Shown piece after piece: positions 1-7,544 of a DNA stretch of 11,331 nt. The translations under genes were made by a program, and so were the position numbers. Within the stretch, counting starts at the first letter, position 1, and each line of letters begins with the position of its first letter. The notes under the pieces are model-generated. The model saw only the letters and a program-made list of their open reading frames with translations, searched no databases and had not been told where the DNA came from. This stretch comes from Porticoccaceae bacterium (GTDB lineage: Bacteria; Pseudomonadota; Gammaproteobacteria; Pseudomonadales; Porticoccaceae), in NCBI GenBank assembly GCA_019090225.1, contig JAHRWI010000374.1, positions 1 to 11,331 of the forward strand. The letters are read 5' to 3'.

Positions 1-901
1 AGCGCCCCGTATTCGACACCGCTGAGGTGACCGGGTCGGTAACAATAAAAAACGCACCCAGCATGGTCGCGCCACTGAGCAAGTGCAGGCTTGCTGGGCC
101 ATTGCTGATCGAGCTGCCGCCATCATTATTGAGCCAGGCCATGACGGTTAGTGCGCTCAACATGGCGACCGGCGCGTGCCAGGTAAATATTTTTTTGTAT
201 AAGAGGTAGCAGCCGCCAGCGAGAAAGCCCAGGTTGACCCATTCCCAGCCTGCGCCAGCCCAGCGGCCAGTAGCGAACCAGGCATCCTGCTGGTAAAACT
301 GCTCCACTAACAGGCCGTTGTTGTGCTTAAAGGCGTCCAGCGGTGTGGCGGCGGTAAAGGCGTCAACTGAACTGCCTGAAAACTCAAAGCTGCCTGAAAA
401 CTGGAAAACGATCTGGATAGATTCCCATAAGCCGGGTGGGTTTATATCGGCGGCAAGAATGCTGTGGGCCGCAGGCCAGGTGGTCATCTCAAGAGGGAAG
501 GAGATGAGTAGCACCACATAGCCGACCATGGCGGGATTAAAAGGGTTGTAACCCATGCCGCCGTAAAGATGTTTGGCGATAATAATGGCGAAGGCGGTGC
601 CGACCACCACTACCCACCAGGGCACAAGCGGTGGCAGGGCGAGGCCGATTAATACGGCAGTCACCAGGGCGCTGCAATCTCGAAGGTAAAACCACACCGG
701 GCGCTTTCGCGCAGTGACGATGGCCGCTTCACAAGCCAGGGCGGTGGCGCTGGCGATAAGGATGTTGATCAATGAACCCCAACCAAAATGCCAGAGTAAG
801 GCCAGTAAGCCTGGAATCGTGGCCAGCAGGAGTTGCTGCATCACATGCTGGGTAGTTTGGGGCGCATGGAGATGGGGTGAGGTAGTGCGGAGCAGGGCCA
901 T
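1..901 (-). CDS. rnfD: RnfD, Rnf complex membrane flavoprotein subunit (partial, 3' end outside window)
   Basis: RnfD is a polytopic inner-membrane subunit of the Rnf complex, which couples electron flow between ferredoxin and NAD(H) to ion transport. It carries a covalently bound FMN. I translated the minus strand from the ATG at 901: 300 codons are present of about 350 expected, so the C-terminus is missing. Family landmarks are the KHLYGGMGYNPFNPAM segment (residues about 110-125), the flavinylation motif ATPLD with Thr186 (matching the FMN-linked Thr187 known from Vibrio RnfD), the GAGWEWVNL segment, and HLLSGATMLGAFFIVTDPV near the end of the visible part. Several hydrophobic helices are evident. 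The start codon overlaps the rnfC stop by one base (TAATG), implying translational coupling. An 18-bp near-duplication sits just before the FMN site. Identity is very secure. Confidence 0.95.
   Translation of the reverse strand, partial: MALLRTTSPHLHAPQTTQHVMQQLLLATIPGLLALLWHFGWGSLINILIASATALACEAAIVTARKRPVWFYLRDCSALVTAVLIGLALPPLVPWWVVVVGTAFAIIIAKHLYGGMGYNPFNPAMVGYVVLLISFPLEMTTWPAAHSILAADINPPGLWESIQIVFQFSGSFEFSGSSVDAFTAATPLDAFKHNNGLLVEQFYQQDAWFATGRWAGAGWEWVNLGFLAGGCYLLYKKIFTWHAPVAMLSALTVMAWLNNDGGSSISNGPASLHLLSGATMLGAFFIVTDPVTSAVSNTGR
372..402. repeat. 18-bp near-tandem duplication inside rnfD
   Basis: The 13-mer ctgcctgaaaact occurs at 372-384 and again at 390-402, a period of 18 bp. On the coding strand it gives two FSGS blocks (about residues 168-177) in the variable loop before the FMN-attachment threonine. 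The reading frame is preserved. It looks like a local slippage duplication. Confidence 0.7.
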
Positions 902-3063
902 TAGTGGCTTTGCTCCTTATTTAAGGGCTTTGCTTCTAATGATTTAGAATCGAAGGACTCAGCATCGCTCGCTTCTGCTTCTGCTTCTGCTTCTGCTTCT
1001 GCTTCAGCCAGCTTGGCTTCAGCATCTACCAGTTTGCCTTCGAGTTTGGTCAGGGCATTGCTGAAGGCTTCAAGATTCTCGTCCTTATCGGATTCAGCCT
1101 GGGCCAGGCGATTGCGGGCCTTATCCAGACGCTTGAGGAGGCCGTCGCATTGGTTTTGCAGTTTTTCCAGTACTGACATGTCCGCCTGCTGTGCGGCTTT
1201 TTGCTGGGCGTTCTTAATCGCGATGGCGGCAGCATCCAGGGCGACCTGGTCTTGATCAGATGTTGCCTTGTCGGAGTCGTTATCCGTATCACTAGCTTCA
1301 TTTTTACTGGTGTATGCAGATAAATTATTGACCGCCTCCTGGTGGCGAAGTCGGCTCTGTTCTAGGCTCGCTTCAAGGGTGCCGTATGTTGAATCTTCAG
1401 CCTTACCCTGTTCCAGTTTTTGCTGGGCTTTATGCAGACGGTTTTCGGTGGCGCTAAGTGCTCGTTGCAGGCGCTTGAGTTCCTGTTCCGGTGAGGCTTT
1501 GGCGGCGCTGACTCTGGCTAGTGCGGCCTGGATGATATCCGTATCGCCACTAAGTCCCTCGTCAGTCTGGGTGTTGCCTTTATTGTCAGCAGTAAGGTTA
1601 TCAGCAGCGAGCTTCGCAAGTTCGGCGGCTTTTTTGCGGGCTGCGCGTTTTGCGTTTCGTTCCTCTTCGGCTTTGATAAGCCTTTCCTGATGATGCTCAA
1701 AGCGTTGGCGAGCACGGTCGGCAATGACGTTTTCCTGCTCGATCAGGCGAATTTCACCTTTGGCAGCGCGATAGTACTGAACCAGTGGGATCTCGCTGGG
1801 GCAGACATAAGAGCAAGCGCCACATTCGATGCAATCGGCGAGATTGTGGGCGGCCAATTTGTCATAGTCTTTGGCTTTGGCATACCAGTACAACTGCTGG
1901 GGTAGCAAGTTGGCGGGGCAGGCTTGTGAGCAATGTCCGCAGCGTATGCAGGCCTGGGCGATATTGCTGGGCGGACTCTCCTCGATATCGGCGGCCAGTA
2001 AACAGTTGGTGGATTTAATCACCGGGGCGCTGAGATCGTCGAGGGTATAGCCCATCATCGGGCCGCCCATAATAAGCCGTTGGCAGAGGAATTCATCGAA
2101 GCCAGCATTGGCCAGCAAGTGACTAACTGGTGTGCCGATTAAGGTCTCGTAGTTGCCCGCTTTGGTGCAGCTATTGCCAGTGACTGTGGTGATCCTGGAA
2201 ATTAAGGGTTCACCCTTATAGACCGCTTTATATATCGCATAGGTAGTGCCGATATTCTGGCAAACGATACCGAGTTCTGCAGGTAATTTGCCGCTGGGGA
2301 CTTCCTGGCCGGTCAAGATTTGTATGAGTTGTTTCTCACCGCCAGAGGGGTATTTGGTGGGGAAGTCGACTACTTCGATGGTTGTCGCAAACGCTGAACT
2401 GGTTAATGCCGACTCAAGTGCTTTATAGGCTTCGGGTTTGTTATCTTCGATGCCGATTAAGACCTGTTCGGGACGACCCAGAATATGAGCGAGGATATCA
2501 ATACCAATAATAATCTCTTCGGCACGTTCGCGGATCAGTCTGTCGTCGGCAGTAATATAGGGTTCGCATTCCGTAGCATTGATAATCAATGTGCTAATAC
2601 TTTGCCGGGGCTGCAATTTAACCGAGCTAGGAAAACCCGCGCCGCCCATACCGGTGATACCTGCATTGCGAATAATGCTGAGCACTTGTTCGGGCGCTAG
2701 CGTTTGGTAATTTGTGTTTGCCTGGAGTTCGCACCACCGCTCTTCGCTATCGGGATGAATCATGATGCAGGGGGCATTCAAGCCTGATGGATGGGGGATG
2801 GCGTGATCTTCAATGGCGGCGATGGTGCCAGAGCTAGGGGCATGCACAGCAGCGCTAACGAAACCGTTTGGTTCGGCAATTATCTGGCCTTTCAGCACCT
2901 TGTCGCCAGGCTCTACGATGGGCAGGGCAGGTGCGCCAATGTGCTGATTCAAAGGCAGGACAAGTACTTCAGGTAGCGGCACCTGAGTAATAGCTAGCTT
3001 AAGCGATTGCTCCTTGTTTTCAGGAGGATGAATGCCGCCGTGGATATCCCATAGCTTTCTCAT
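901..3063 (-). CDS. rnfC: RnfC, NADH-side iron-sulfur subunit of the Rnf complex with long coiled-coil tail
   Basis: RnfC is the peripheral cytoplasmic subunit that exchanges electrons with NAD(H). The N-terminus has KLWDIHGGIHPPENK and the barrel-sandwich region. A glycine-rich NuoF-like nucleotide motif GMGGAGFP is at 138-145, with YPSGGEKQL downstream. Two [4Fe-4S] motifs follow: C372-C375-C378-C382 and C411-C414-C417-C421. From about residue 440 to the end (720 aa) the protein becomes Lys/Glu/Ala-rich, with predicted coiled coil and an EA-repeat ending. E. coli RnfC also has a long Ala-rich tail, so the architecture fits the family. I chose the ATG at 3063 because homology begins there. 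The frame stays open upstream to 3231, but that part overlaps rnfB in another frame and lacks family sequence. This leaves a 34-nt gap after rnfB, with only a weak GAG-type ribosome site. Confidence 0.95.
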   Translation of the reverse strand: MRKLWDIHGGIHPPENKEQSLKLAITQVPLPEVLVLPLNQHIGAPALPIVEPGDKVLKGQIIAEPNGFVSAAVHAPSSGTIAAIEDHAIPHPSGLNAPCIMIHPDSEERWCELQANTNYQTLAPEQVLSIIRNAGITGMGGAGFPSSVKLQPRQSISTLIINATECEPYITADDRLIRERAEEIIIGIDILAHILGRPEQVLIGIEDNKPEAYKALESALTSSAFATTIEVVDFPTKYPSGGEKQLIQILTGQEVPSGKLPAELGIVCQNIGTTYAIYKAVYKGEPLISRITTVTGNSCTKAGNYETLIGTPVSHLLANAGFDEFLCQRLIMGGPMMGYTLDDLSAPVIKSTNCLLAADIEESPPSNIAQACIRCGHCSQACPANLLPQQLYWYAKAKDYDKLAAHNLADCIECGACSYVCPSEIPLVQYYRAAKGEIRLIEQENVIADRARQRFEHHQERLIKAEEERNAKRAARKKAAELAKLAADNLTADNKGNTQTDEGLSGDTDIIQAALARVSAAKASPEQELKRLQRALSATENRLHKAQQKLEQGKAEDSTYGTLEASLEQSRLRHQEAVNNLSAYTSKNEASDTDNDSDKATSDQDQVALDAAAIAIKNAQQKAAQQADMSVLEKLQNQCDGLLKRLDKARNRLAQAESDKDENLEAFSNALTKLEGKLVDAEAKLAEAEAEAEAEAEASDAESFDSKSLEAKPLNKEQSH
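971..1006. repeat. Hexanucleotide microsatellite (gcttct)5 plus gcttca in the rnfC 3' end
   Basis: Five perfect gcttct units run from 971 to 1000, followed by one variant unit (gcttca) at 1001-1006. Read on the coding strand they encode a run of alternating Glu and Ala near the C-terminus of RnfC. The six-base unit means gain or loss of copies keeps the frame, so the tail could vary in length between strains. Confidence 0.9.
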
Positions 3064-3097
3064 ATCGAGATGCTCATGTTGAGACGTAAGAGGATAC

Positions 3098-3724
3098 TCA
3101 TGCGGCCACATCCGGCCGGCGATCAGTGGCAATAATGTTGAGTCCCTGGAGTTGCTCGGCAGAGCTGGGTGGTGAATCCCAATGCCAGTCAGCCAGGCCC
3201 TGAGGTACGGGCAGCATATCGATGCAATCAACTGGGCAGGGCTCCACGCACAAATCGCAGCCGGTGCATTCCGAGGCGATGACGGTGTGCATCAATTTCG
3301 CCGCACCCAGGATGGCATCTACTGGGCAGGCGACGATGCACTTGGTGCAACCAATGCATTCTTCTTCGCGGATATAGGCCACAGTTTTAACATCGGCCTC
3401 TTCGCCGTGTTCTTCGTCCAGCTCAGGGGCGGGGATGTCGAGCAGGCTTGCCAGGGCATTGATAGTCGCCTGACCACCGGGCGGACAGTGATTGATGGCC
3501 TCGCCCTCATCGACGATGGCCTGGGCATAGGGTTTGCAGCCGGGGTGTCCGCATTGCCCGCATTGGGTTTGGGGCAGCAGAGCATCAACCTGTTCGACCA
3601 GGGGATTACCTTCCACTTTAAACTGCACGGCAGCAAAACCCAGAATGGCACCAAAGACAGCGCTGAGCACGACGAGCGCGAGCACAGCCGTAAACAGCAG
3701 TTCCAGTGAAGACAGTTCAGTCAT
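3098..3724 (-). CDS. rnfB: RnfB, polyferredoxin subunit of the Rnf complex
   Basis: RnfB is a membrane-anchored iron-sulfur protein, the proposed entry point for ferredoxin electrons. The 208-residue product has an N-terminal transmembrane helix (about 8-33). A Fe-S domain follows with C55-x2-C58-x4-C63 and C80 (CGQCGHPGC, then HCPPGG). Two ferredoxin-type [4Fe-4S] motifs come next: C123-C126-C129-C133 and C153-C156-C159-C163. Spacing and length match gammaproteobacterial RnfB. The gene starts 7 nt after the rnfA stop and its stop lies 34 nt before the chosen rnfC start, so it belongs to the same transcript. No strong Shine-Dalgarno is visible before the ATG, which suggests coupling to rnfA translation. 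All expected cysteines are present and nothing looks broken. Confidence 0.97.
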   Translation of the reverse strand: MTELSSLELLFTAVLALVVLSAVFGAILGFAAVQFKVEGNPLVEQVDALLPQTQCGQCGHPGCKPYAQAIVDEGEAINHCPPGGQATINALASLLDIPAPELDEEHGEEADVKTVAYIREEECIGCTKCIVACPVDAILGAAKLMHTVIASECTGCDLCVEPCPVDCIDMLPVPQGLADWHWDSPPSSAEQLQGLNIIATDRRPDVAA

Positions 3725-3731
3725 AGTAGCT

Positions 3732-4307
3732 TTACACCAGACCCGCGAAGCCCATAAACGCCAATGCCGCCAGACCAGCGGTGATCATGCCGATGGCAGC
3801 GCCCTGAAAGGGCATGGGAATATCGGCGACCGCGAGGCGCTCGCGCATGGCGGAAAATAAAATCAGCACCAGAGAAAAGCCCAACGCTGCACCAAAACCG
3901 TAGAGGCTGGATTCCATAAAAGTTCGGCTTTTTGCCGTGTTTTGTAAAGCCACGCCGAGCACCGCACAGTTGGTGGTAATCAGCGGCAAAAACACACCGA
4001 GAACGCGATACAGCAGCGGGCTGGTTTTTTCGATAAACATTTTGGTGAACTGCACCACCACGGCAATCACTAAAATAAAGGCGATGGTTTTTAAGTAGGT
4101 CAGACCCAGAGGCACTAATATCCAGGTATTGACCAGGTAGCTGGAAATAGCCGCAAGGGTTAATACAAAAGTGGTAGCACTGGCCATGCCGATAGCGGTT
4201 TCGAGCTTATTGGAGACGCCCATAAACGGGCACAGGCCAAGAAACTGAGCCAATACAAAATTATTGACCAGAATGGTGCTGATAAAGATGGCAGCAAATT
4301 CTTGCAT
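3732..4307 (-). CDS. rnfA: RnfA, integral membrane subunit of the Rnf complex
   Basis: RnfA pairs with RnfE in the inner membrane as the ion-translocating core; the two are homologous to NqrE/NqrD. The 191-residue product is almost wholly hydrophobic, with about six membrane helices. It begins with the characteristic ILVNNFVLAQFLGLCPFMG segment. Cys26 (GLCPFMG) and Cys114 (TTNCAVLG) are the conserved pair that in this family bind a [2Fe-2S] cluster within the membrane at the A/E interface. Its length is nearly that of E. coli RnfA. It is the first gene of the operon, with a predicted promoter 57-85 bp upstream of its ATG. The ribosome-binding site is poor. RnfG, RnfE and usually nth would be expected left of the window; this is inferred, not seen. 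Confidence 0.97.
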   Translation of the reverse strand: MQEFAAIFISTILVNNFVLAQFLGLCPFMGVSNKLETAIGMASATTFVLTLAAISSYLVNTWILVPLGLTYLKTIAFILVIAVVVQFTKMFIEKTSPLLYRVLGVFLPLITTNCAVLGVALQNTAKSRTFMESSLYGFGAALGFSLVLILFSAMRERLAVADIPMPFQGAAIGMITAGLAALAFMGFAGLV

Positions 4308-4322
4308 GATATTGGCCGTGTG

Positions 4323-4343
4323 AGCGTGAACGCTTAAGCTTAA
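4323..4343. other. Two adjacent palindromes in the rnfA leader
   Basis: An inverted repeat AGCGT-GA-ACGCT (4323-4334) abuts a perfect 10-bp palindrome TTAAGCTTAA (4334-4343). Both fall between the predicted rnf promoter and the rnfA start codon. They could form a regulator site or a small RNA structure. No known operator consensus is recognised, and short palindromes also arise by chance. Confidence 0.35.
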
Positions 4344-4363
4344 CTGGGCGCGAATGGCAGGCT

Positions 4364-4392
4364 ATTATCGAGCATCGACCAATCGACGTTAA
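4364..4392 (-). promoter_or_regulatory. Predicted sigma-70 promoter for rnfABCD
   Basis: On the minus strand a -35 like TTAACG (4392-4387) is followed after exactly 17 bp by GATAAT (4369-4364), a five-of-six match to the -10 consensus. Transcription would start near 4357, giving a leader of about 50 nt before the rnfA ATG. The spacer and -35 contain three spaced TCGAT words. This is a consensus match by eye only. Confidence 0.4.
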
Positions 4393-4430
4393 ATAATAAA
4401 TAAGCCGCGTTTTAGGTCATTTTGTAATAT

Positions 4431-4449
4431 AAGCCTATCCCACTGGCTT
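4431..4449. other. Weak hairpin downstream of metG
   Basis: AAGCC (4431-4435) pairs with GGCTT (4445-4449) across a 9-nt loop. It lies about 80 bp past the metG stop on the minus strand and upstream of the rnf promoter. It could be a weak terminator or pause site, but no clear T-run follows on the minus strand, so termination is not well supported. Confidence 0.2.
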
Positions 4450-4475
4450 GTCAGGCTGGTTGGTTTTAACGAAGC

Positions 4476-4521
4476 TAATTGTAGGTGGTCTAATATTAGG
4501 TGGCCTAATTATAGATTAGCC
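4476..4521. repeat. 15-bp intergenic tandem repeat, about three copies
   Basis: Three consecutive units start with TAAT: 4476-4490, 4491-4505 and a degenerate third at 4506-4521. The first two differ at only three or four positions and share the core TAGGTGGYC. The junction of units two and three forms an inverted repeat TTAGG-TGG-CCTAA (4496-4508). The repeat lies immediately after the metG stop. Its function is unknown; it may be a decayed repeat or a structured 3' untranslated end. Confidence 0.65.
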
Positions 4522-4528
4522 TCATTAA

Positions 4529-6613
4529 CTAAGTAACACGTTGTCCCGGCTGCGCGCCGCTGTCCGGCTCTAACAAATAGATGCCCTTAGCGTCATCCGC
4601 TGCTGCCAGCACCATGCCTTCAGAAACACCAAAGCGCATTTTTCTCGGTGCCAGGTTGGCGACCATTACCGTTAGACGACCTTCGAGATCCTCTGGCTTG
4701 TATGCGGATTTGATGCCGGAAAACACATTGCGGGTTTCATTACCGATATCGAGTGTTAACTGGAGTAATTTTCCAGCACCCTCGACATGACTGGCGGCGA
4801 CGATACGGGCCACTCGCAGATCGACTTTGATAAAGTCATCAAAGCTGATTTCTTCAGCGAGAGCTTCGATGGCGTTGTTAGCTTCGACATCTTCGCTGAC
4901 AGGTGCTGTCGCAGCCGGTGCGGCCTCGCGGCTGGCTTCGACCATGGCCTCAACTTTGTCTTTTTCGACGCGCTTGAGCATGGGTTTAAACGCTTCAATA
5001 GCATGATTACTCAAGGGCTCGATGGTGCCGTCCCAACGCAGATCATCATTGAGAAATACCTGCGCCTGTTTGGCCATGTCGGGTAACACGGGCTTTAAAT
5101 AAATCATCAATACTCGGAACAGGTTGATGGCCAGGGAGCAGGTATCCTGAACTTCGGCTGCGCGGCCTTCTTCCTTGGCCATTTTCCAGGGTTCCTGGGC
5201 GGCAATGTATTCGTTGGCGGCATCGGCGATGGCCATAATTTCACGCATGGCCTTGCCGAAGTTGCGGGCTTCGTAATGGGCGGCGATGGTTTCTCCGGCA
5301 TCTACCGCGCGCTGCCATAATTCTGTATTGGATATGCTGGCGGCGAGCACGCCGTCGTTACCGTTGGTGACAAAGCGGGCACAGCGGCTGGCAATATTCA
5401 CCACCTTGCCGACCATGTCGCTGTTCACCCGCTGGATGAAATCGTCCAGATTGAGATCCAGATCCTCGACACCAGAAGATAACTTAGCGGCAAAGTAATA
5501 GCGTAAATATTCCGGGTTCAGATGCTCAAGATAGGTGCGGGCATTGATAAAGGTGCCCCGGGATTTGGACATCTTCTTGCCATTGACGGTGAGAAAACCG
5601 TGTACGCAGACTTTATTTGGTGTGCGAAAGCCCGCGCTGGTCAACATCGCTGGCCAGAATAGAGCGTGGAAATTGACGATGTCTTTGCCAATAAAATGGT
5701 ACAGCTCGGTACTGACATCTTTGGCCCAGAAGCGACCAAAGTCGATACCCTCGCGGTCGCAAAGGTTTTTAAAACTGGCCATGTAGCCGATGGGGGCATC
5801 CAGCCACACATAAAAATATTTACCGGGGGCGTCGGGGATTTCGAAGCCGAAGTAGGGCGCATCTCGGCTGATATCCCATTCCTGCAAGCCGACATCGAGC
5901 CATTCGGCGAGTTTGTTGGCGATCTCATCGCCGACGTGACCGGCTCGGGTCCACTCCTTCAGAAAATCACTGAATTCGGGCAGCGTGAAAAAATAATGAG
6001 TGGATGCTTTCGCAATGGGTGTCGCCCCGGAAATGGCCGATTTGGCGTCAATCAGGTCTGTCGGCGCATAGGTGGCCCCACAGGCCTCGCAGTTATCTCC
6101 GTATTGCTCCTCAGCTTTACAGCGGGGGCAGCTGCCTATGATATAGCGATCGGCTAAAAATAGATTTTTTTCGGGGTCGTAAGCCTGGGTGATTTCCCGT
6201 GTGGCAATATGGCCGTTGGCCTTGAGTCGTCGGTATATTTCTTCAGATAAAACGCGGTTTTCTTCGGAGTGGGTCGAGTGGTAGTTGTCGAACTCAATGA
6301 GAAACTCACCGAAATCTTTCTCGTGCTCGGCCTTTACGGTTTCGATCTGTTGCTCAGGGCTAATACCCAGCTCTTCGGCCTTGAGCATAATGGCAGTTCC
6401 GTGAGCATCGTCGGCACAGACGTAGTAACATTCGTGCCCCCTGGCTTTCTGGAAACGCGCCCATATATCGGTCTGGATATATTCAACCAGGTGGCCCAGA
6501 TGAATCGCGCCATTGGCGTAGGGCAGGGCGCTGGTAACAAGGATTTCTCGGCGAGCAGTTTGTTGCTCAGATGGCTCTTTGTTGGTTGATGACTCTTGGT
6601 CGGCTAATGGCAT
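4529..6613 (-). CDS. metG: Methionyl-tRNA synthetase, long form with C-terminal tRNA-binding domain
   Basis: MetG charges tRNA-Met with methionine in the cytoplasm and is essential. The 694-residue product has the class I signature HLGH at 38-41 within ALPYANGAIHLGH, and KMSKS at 347-351. Its zinc knuckle is C162-x2-C165...C175-x2-C178 in the connective peptide. The anticodon-binding helical domain follows (WMAKE-type region around EPWKMAKEE). The last 110 or so residues form an EMAP/Trbp111-like OB fold (DFIKVDLRVARI, then VMVANLAPRKMRFGVSEGM) that aids tRNA binding and dimerisation. An Ala/Pro/Glu-rich linker precedes the OB fold. The short N-terminal extension of about 22 polar residues is longer than in E. 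coli. No better start is visible in frame, and the ribosome-binding site is weak. The gene diverges from apbC, as metG/mrp does in E. coli. Confidence 0.98.
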   Translation of the reverse strand: MPLADQESSTNKEPSEQQTARREILVTSALPYANGAIHLGHLVEYIQTDIWARFQKARGHECYYVCADDAHGTAIMLKAEELGISPEQQIETVKAEHEKDFGEFLIEFDNYHSTHSEENRVLSEEIYRRLKANGHIATREITQAYDPEKNLFLADRYIIGSCPRCKAEEQYGDNCEACGATYAPTDLIDAKSAISGATPIAKASTHYFFTLPEFSDFLKEWTRAGHVGDEIANKLAEWLDVGLQEWDISRDAPYFGFEIPDAPGKYFYVWLDAPIGYMASFKNLCDREGIDFGRFWAKDVSTELYHFIGKDIVNFHALFWPAMLTSAGFRTPNKVCVHGFLTVNGKKMSKSRGTFINARTYLEHLNPEYLRYYFAAKLSSGVEDLDLNLDDFIQRVNSDMVGKVVNIASRCARFVTNGNDGVLAASISNTELWQRAVDAGETIAAHYEARNFGKAMREIMAIADAANEYIAAQEPWKMAKEEGRAAEVQDTCSLAINLFRVLMIYLKPVLPDMAKQAQVFLNDDLRWDGTIEPLSNHAIEAFKPMLKRVEKDKVEAMVEASREAAPAATAPVSEDVEANNAIEALAEEISFDDFIKVDLRVARIVAASHVEGAGKLLQLTLDIGNETRNVFSGIKSAYKPEDLEGRLTVMVANLAPRKMRFGVSEGMVLAAADDAKGIYLLEPDSGAQPGQRVT

Positions 6614-6701
6614 AGGTAAACGGTATTAAATGGGTGATTTTAGGGGCCGCAACTATAGCGGTTTTGGATTGGATTTTCATTAAGCGGATGGTGAACAAGG
6701 C
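6614..6701. promoter_or_regulatory. Divergent metG/apbC intergenic region with central inverted repeat
   Basis: These 88 bp must hold at least the metG start signals. CCGC (6647-6650) and GCGG (6658-6661) flank AACTATA. The same core, read on the minus strand, gives TATAGT (6657-6652), a good -10 for metG, though no convincing -35 is found 16-18 bp upstream of it. No clear apbC promoter could be picked. The inverted repeat around a -10 could be an operator, but this is weak. Confidence 0.3.
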
Positions 6702-7544
6702 ATGGCCAAAGCAGTAGTAGAAAGTGGTATGAAGAAAGTGAAATACATTGTCGCCGTGGCCTCTGGCAAAGGTGGCGTGGGTAAATCGACCACAGCGGTG
6801 AATCTCGCCCTGGCCCTGGCCACCCTGAGCAAAGACGGTAAAGGGCTTAATATAGGCCTTCTTGATGCAGATATTTACGGTCCCAGTTTGCCGAAGATGC
6901 TCGGCATCACCGACTCTGTGCAACCCCAGGTAGTCAACGGTACAGCCTTTGTGCCGGTGCCTGCTCACGGTCTCAAAACCATGTCAATTGGTTATCTCAC
7001 CACTGAGTCAACCCCGATGGTTTGGCGCGGCCCGATGGCCGGTGGTGCCCTGACACAAATGATGGAACAGAGTATTTGGGGCGAGCTGGATGTGCTCGTC
7101 GTTGATATGCCGCCAGGCACCGGAGATATTCAGCTGACTTTGTCGCAAAAAGCCAAAGTATCTGGTGCCGTGGTAGTGACCACGCCACAGGATATTGCCC
7201 TGCTGGATGCCCGCAAAGGTATTGAGATGTTTCGCAAGGTAGAGGTGCCGGTACTGGGTATAGTCGAAAATATGGCCGTGCATATTTGTTCAAACTGTGG
7301 TCATGCCGAGTCTATATTTGGTGAGGGCGGTGGACAAAAAGTGGCATCGGAATATGACACACGCTTGCTGGGTTCACTGCCCCTGGATAAACGTATTCGT
7401 GAAGAAGGCGACCGTGGTACGCCCATCGCGCTCACCGAGCCAGAAGGCGAGATAGCCCAGAGTTACAGGGCTATTGCTGAAAACCTGATGACAGCTTTGG
7501 CTGAAAATACTGTTAAAGCGCCAGTCATTTCTATTGAAGATTAA
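6702..7544 (+). CDS. apbC: Iron-sulfur cluster carrier ApbC/Mrp (short form without DUF59 domain)
   Basis: ApbC/Mrp proteins are ParA/MinD-type P-loop ATPases that bind a [4Fe-4S] cluster at a dimer interface and pass it to target proteins in the cytosol. The 280-residue product has the deviant Walker A GKGGVGKST (22-30), LLDADIYGPS, the family signature TPMVWRGPM, VVDMPPGTGDIQLTL (Walker B) and the cluster-binding C196-x2-C199 in HICSNCGH. Usual gammaproteobacterial Mrp is about 360-370 residues because of an N-terminal MIP18/DUF59 domain. Here only about 13 residues precede the P-loop domain, and the upstream DNA is the short metG intergenic gap, so that domain is absent. The start at 6702 is the first in-frame ATG; the ATG at 6729 is an alternative. 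dcd follows 63 bp later in the same direction. Confidence 0.96.
   Translation: MAKAVVESGMKKVKYIVAVASGKGGVGKSTTAVNLALALATLSKDGKGLNIGLLDADIYGPSLPKMLGITDSVQPQVVNGTAFVPVPAHGLKTMSIGYLTTESTPMVWRGPMAGGALTQMMEQSIWGELDVLVVDMPPGTGDIQLTLSQKAKVSGAVVVTTPQDIALLDARKGIEMFRKVEVPVLGIVENMAVHICSNCGHAESIFGEGGGQKVASEYDTRLLGSLPLDKRIREEGDRGTPIALTEPEGEIAQSYRAIAENLMTALAENTVKAPVISIED

Noticed and set aside
1268..1690. 140-codon plus-strand open frame opposite the rnfC tail
   Set aside because: Its Ser/Ala/Leu-rich composition is the antisense image of the Glu/Ala/Lys-rich coiled coil in rnfC. It has no ribosome site or family features.
3064..3231. Upstream extension of the rnfC frame
   Set aside because: The extra 56 residues overlap rnfB out of frame and have no counterpart in RnfC; homology starts at the ATG at 3063.
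3182..3709. 175-codon plus-strand open frame antisense to rnfB
   Set aside because: It is a shadow of a strongly conserved gene. The rnfB frame carries all the expected cysteines, and this frame shows no recognisable domain.
5666..6157. 163-codon plus-strand open frame antisense to metG
   Set aside because: It lies wholly inside metG over conserved catalytic sequence. No start signals or recognisable motifs are visible.
6567..6968. Minus-strand open frame spanning the metG/apbC gap
   Set aside because: It overlaps both the metG 5' end and the apbC Walker A region, is His/Thr/Lys-rich without pattern, and has no family resemblance.
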